Notes under the pieces: generated by a model
Seen by the model: the letters and a program-made list of their open reading frames with translations, nothing else
Told to the model about the DNA's origin: nothing
The model's database searches: none
Source: CAZGRP01 sp964527995
GTDB taxonomy: Bacteria; Zhuqueibacterota; Zhuqueibacteria; Oceanimicrobiales; CAZGRP01
Reading direction: 5' to 3'
Length of the DNA: 64,000 nucleotides
Assembly: GCA_964527995.1 (NCBI GenBank)
Contig: CAZGRP010000012.1
Span: 21,234-85,233 of the forward strand
Position numbers and translations under genes: made by a program
Part shown: piece after piece, positions 61,994 to 64,000 of the stretch
Position numbering within the stretch: the stretch's first letter is position 1
Layout: each line of letters begins with the position of its first letter

Positions 61994-63445
61994 ATGAGGC
62001 TTTCCAGGGCAGTCATTTCATTACTGTTCATCGCTGTGCCGGCGTGCGACGGCCACGCCCAGTTCGAGCTGCAACCGGCGTTCCCGAACCTGACTTTCGA
62101 CCGGCCGGTGGACCTGCAACATCCTGGCGACGGCAGCGGCCGGCTGTTTGTGGTCGAGCAGGCGGGAGTGATCAAGGTGTTCGACAACTCCCCAGAGGTC
62201 GCCTCCGCGAGCGTCTTCCTCGACATCCGCGGCCGGGTTCTGTTCGGCGGCGAGCAGGGGCTGCTTGGTCTGGCCTTCCATCCCGATTTCAAAAACAACG
62301 GACTGTTCTATGTGGACTACGTAGCTGCCAGCCCCCGGCGAACGGTGATCTCCCGCTTTCGTGTCGACCCCGGCAACCCAAATCGCGCGGCCGCCGACAG
62401 CGAACGGGTGCTGTTGGAGATCGCGCAGCCGTTCTCCAACCACAATGGCGGCCAGCTCACCTTCGGGCCCGACGGCTTTCTCTATATCGCCATGGGCGAC
62501 GGCGGCTCGGCCGGGGATCCCCAGGGCAACGGCCAGAACCGCAAGACCTTGCTCGGCGCCATCCTGCGGATCGATGTCGATCGTCCCAGCCAGGGGCGCA
62601 ACTACGGTATCCCCAGCGATAACCCCTTTGCCGGCAATTCTGCTGGTTTCCGAGAGGAAATCTACGCCTACGGTTTGCGAAACCCCTGGCGCTTCAGCTT
62701 CGACCCGGCAACCGGATGGCTCTGGGCCGCCGACGTCGGCCAGAACCGCATCGAGGAGATCGACATCATCGAGAAGGGCAAGAACTACGGCTGGAACATC
62801 ATGGAGGGGAGCTCGTGCTTCCAGCCATCAACAGGCTGCGACACGACCGGCCTGGTGCCGCCGATCTGGGAATACACCCACAGTCTGGGGCAGTCGATCA
62901 CGGGCGGTTTTGTCTACCGCGGCCCCGGGGTGCCGGAGCTGGAAGGAACCTACATCTACGCCGACTTCATCAGCGGCCGGGTCTGGGCGCTACGCTACCA
63001 GGGCGACATCAGTCCGGAAAGCATGCTGCTGCAGGACACAGACCTCAACATTGCCTCTTTCGGGGTGGATGCGGACAACGAGCTCTACCTTTGCGCCTTC
63101 GACGGCCAGATCTACCGCTTCAAGCCGACGGTCACCTCAGTGGAGCGTTCTCCGCAGGCACCTGATGCCTACCTGCTGGCTCCAAACTACCCCAACCCGT
63201 TCAATCCCTCCACGACGATCACGTATGCGCTCTCCGAAGCAGGCGATGTCGAGCTGAGCATCTACGATGTGGCTGGAAAGCGAGTCCGCAGGGTGGCACA
63301 AGGCTACCAGCCGGCAGGCCGGTATCAAATCTCGTGGGACGGCCGAAGCAGCAATGGCGTGAGCGAGCCGAGCGGTATGTACATCGTGCGGCTTGAGATC
63401 AACGGCCATGTGATGGCGGCGAGACGGATGGTGCTGGTGAGGTAG
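61994..63445 (+). CDS. secreted PQQ-dependent sugar dehydrogenase-like protein with T9SS sorting domain
   Basis: About 483 residues: signal peptide (VISLLFIAVPACDGHAQ), then a six-bladed soluble glucose/sorbosone dehydrogenase propeller (about 25-380). Landmarks are RLFVVEQAGVIKVFD, LLGLAFHPDFKNNG, HNGGQLTFGPDGFLYIAMGDGG and YGLRNPWRFSFDPATG. The C-terminal 85 residues are a Por sorting domain (LLAPNYPNPFNPSTTITY, PSGMYIVRLEING). AGGAGGAG lies 6 nt before the ATG at 61994. It would oxidise sugars outside the cell with PQQ as cofactor; whether the host makes or scavenges PQQ is not visible here. Confidence 0.92.
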   Translation: MRLSRAVISLLFIAVPACDGHAQFELQPAFPNLTFDRPVDLQHPGDGSGRLFVVEQAGVIKVFDNSPEVASASVFLDIRGRVLFGGEQGLLGLAFHPDFKNNGLFYVDYVAASPRRTVISRFRVDPGNPNRAAADSERVLLEIAQPFSNHNGGQLTFGPDGFLYIAMGDGGSAGDPQGNGQNRKTLLGAILRIDVDRPSQGRNYGIPSDNPFAGNSAGFREEIYAYGLRNPWRFSFDPATGWLWAADVGQNRIEEIDIIEKGKNYGWNIMEGSSCFQPSTGCDTTGLVPPIWEYTHSLGQSITGGFVYRGPGVPELEGTYIYADFISGRVWALRYQGDISPESMLLQDTDLNIASFGVDADNELYLCAFDGQIYRFKPTVTSVERSPQAPDAYLLAPNYPNPFNPSTTITYALSEAGDVELSIYDVAGKRVRRVAQGYQPAGRYQISWDGRSSNGVSEPSGMYIVRLEINGHVMAARRMVLVR

Positions 63446-63535
63446 CCGGTGGATCCTACTCCGGAGCATCACAGGACGGCGGGCCGACACGGATCTCTTC
63501 TTTAGACATTGGGACAATGCCTGCGGTTGTGAGCG

Positions 63536-64000
63536 TCACCGTGGCCGGTTGAACCAGTTCCCTGGGCTGGGCTCTTCGCCCTCCAGCACGCGAGCGGTCT
63601 CCTCGGCCACCGTGCGCCTGAGCCGGCGCGCTGCCGCGTCCGAGTAGTAGCCGACATGCGGCGTCAACACGACATTGGGAAGCTGACATAGCGGATGCTC
63701 GGGCTCGATCGGCTCATTCTCGTAGACATCCAACGCGGCGCCGGCGATGCGACCTGAGCGAAGGATCTGGACAAGTGCTTCCTCCTGCACCACCGCCCCG
63801 CGCGACGTGTTGATGAAGAATGCTGTCGGCTTCATCATGGCGAATTGTCGCCCGCCGATGGCATGGCGGGTTTGCTCCGTCACCGGCAGGTGGCAGGAGA
63901 CATAGTCCGACTGCCTGAATACTTCATCCCATTCGACGCTCTCGACGCCGAGCTGGTCGAAGATGGCGGGGTCGACATAGGGGTCGTGGGCGATCACCTG
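63536..64000 (-). CDS. D-isomer-specific 2-hydroxyacid dehydrogenase, 5' end missing
   Basis: The gene runs off the right edge; the C-terminal 154 residues are present. They cover the second half of the NAD-binding domain (SDYVSCHLPVTEQTRHAI, FFINTSRGAVVQEEAL, GAALDVYENEP) and the catalytic His in LTPHVGYYSDAA. The family oxidises D-2-hydroxyacids (lactate, glycerate, phosphoglycerate); the PVTEQTRHAIG pattern fits several subfamilies, including C-terminal-binding-protein-like enzymes. It converges on the sugar dehydrogenase gene with a 90-bp gap. Confidence 0.92.
   Translation of the reverse strand, partial: QVIAHDPYVDPAIFDQLGVESVEWDEVFRQSDYVSCHLPVTEQTRHAIGGRQFAMMKPTAFFINTSRGAVVQEEALVQILRSGRIAGAALDVYENEPIEPEHPLCQLPNVVLTPHVGYYSDAAARRLRRTVAEETARVLEGEEPSPGNWFNRPR

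Overview
The window looks like chromosomal DNA of a Gram-negative, high-GC bacterium of the FCB superphylum. My best guess is a KSB1/Calditrichota-like lineage, not a classical Bacteroidota member. The signs are: C-terminal 'YPNPFNP' sorting modules of the type IX secretion kind, a PorV-family protein, a SusC-like TonB receptor, an LPS heptose gene pair (rfaE1/rfaE2), and classical sigma-70 promoters (TTGACA / 17-18 nt / TATATT). The Bacteroidota-type promoter is not seen. No rRNA, tRNA, CRISPR array, transposase or prophage gene was found.

Region 1 (1-9337, plus strand): the tail of a MucB/RseB-like envelope-stress regulator, a lipoprotein RND adaptor, a zinc-ribbon/DUF2007 protein and two different RND pumps. 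This is a multidrug or envelope export locus, with the regulator overlapping the adaptor gene. Region 2 (9338-25412, minus strand): a repeat-rich spacer, a caspase-like secreted protein with Ser at the nucleophile position, then an eight-gene operon read from a promoter at 25384-25412. That operon encodes a TPR metallopeptidase, two DUF4159 proteins, MoxR ATPase, DUF58, BatA/VWA, DUF4175 and a second VWA protein, a membrane-anchored MoxR/VWA system. Region 3 (25466-31257, plus strand): a PDZ protein, a DUF547 protein, rfaE1, rfaE2, a PHP phosphoesterase, and a DUF3179 lipoprotein gene interrupted by one in-frame TGA exactly at the conserved Cys of its CPL motif. That gene is a selenoprotein candidate or a fresh nonsense mutant.

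Region 4 (31318-46239, minus strand): a surface/secretion cluster made of a TonB receptor, a large secreted protein, PorV, a TIG lipoprotein, a DUF4397 protein, a GHL10-type glycoside hydrolase and an outer-membrane barrel. It is preceded by an unusually long leader of about 720 nt. Region 5 (46378-50287, minus strand): a small membrane protein, nitrilase, haemolysin-III family protein, and a 3-isopropylmalate dehydrogenase-like enzyme coupled to a small upstream ORF. Region 6 (about 50.7-53.1 kb): a visibly AT-richer block of three unrelated small genes (barrel protein, CDGSH-ferredoxin-CDGSH protein, SRPBCC protein), all in one direction and separated by palindromic spacers, resembling an integron-type cassette array.

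Region 7 (53.7-64 kb): a CocE/NonD hydrolase, a fused transporter-like/spermidine synthase/TPR protein, an acetoacetate decarboxylase-family protein, a DinB protein, a stand-alone TonB-plug lipoprotein, a GroES-like co-chaperone with a palindrome across its promoter, a secreted PQQ-type sugar dehydrogenase, and the 3' end of a 2-hydroxyacid dehydrogenase gene. The most notable observations are the TGA-containing DUF3179 gene, the cassette-like block, the recurring TTGACATT promoters (one without an obvious gene) and the GroES-like operator.
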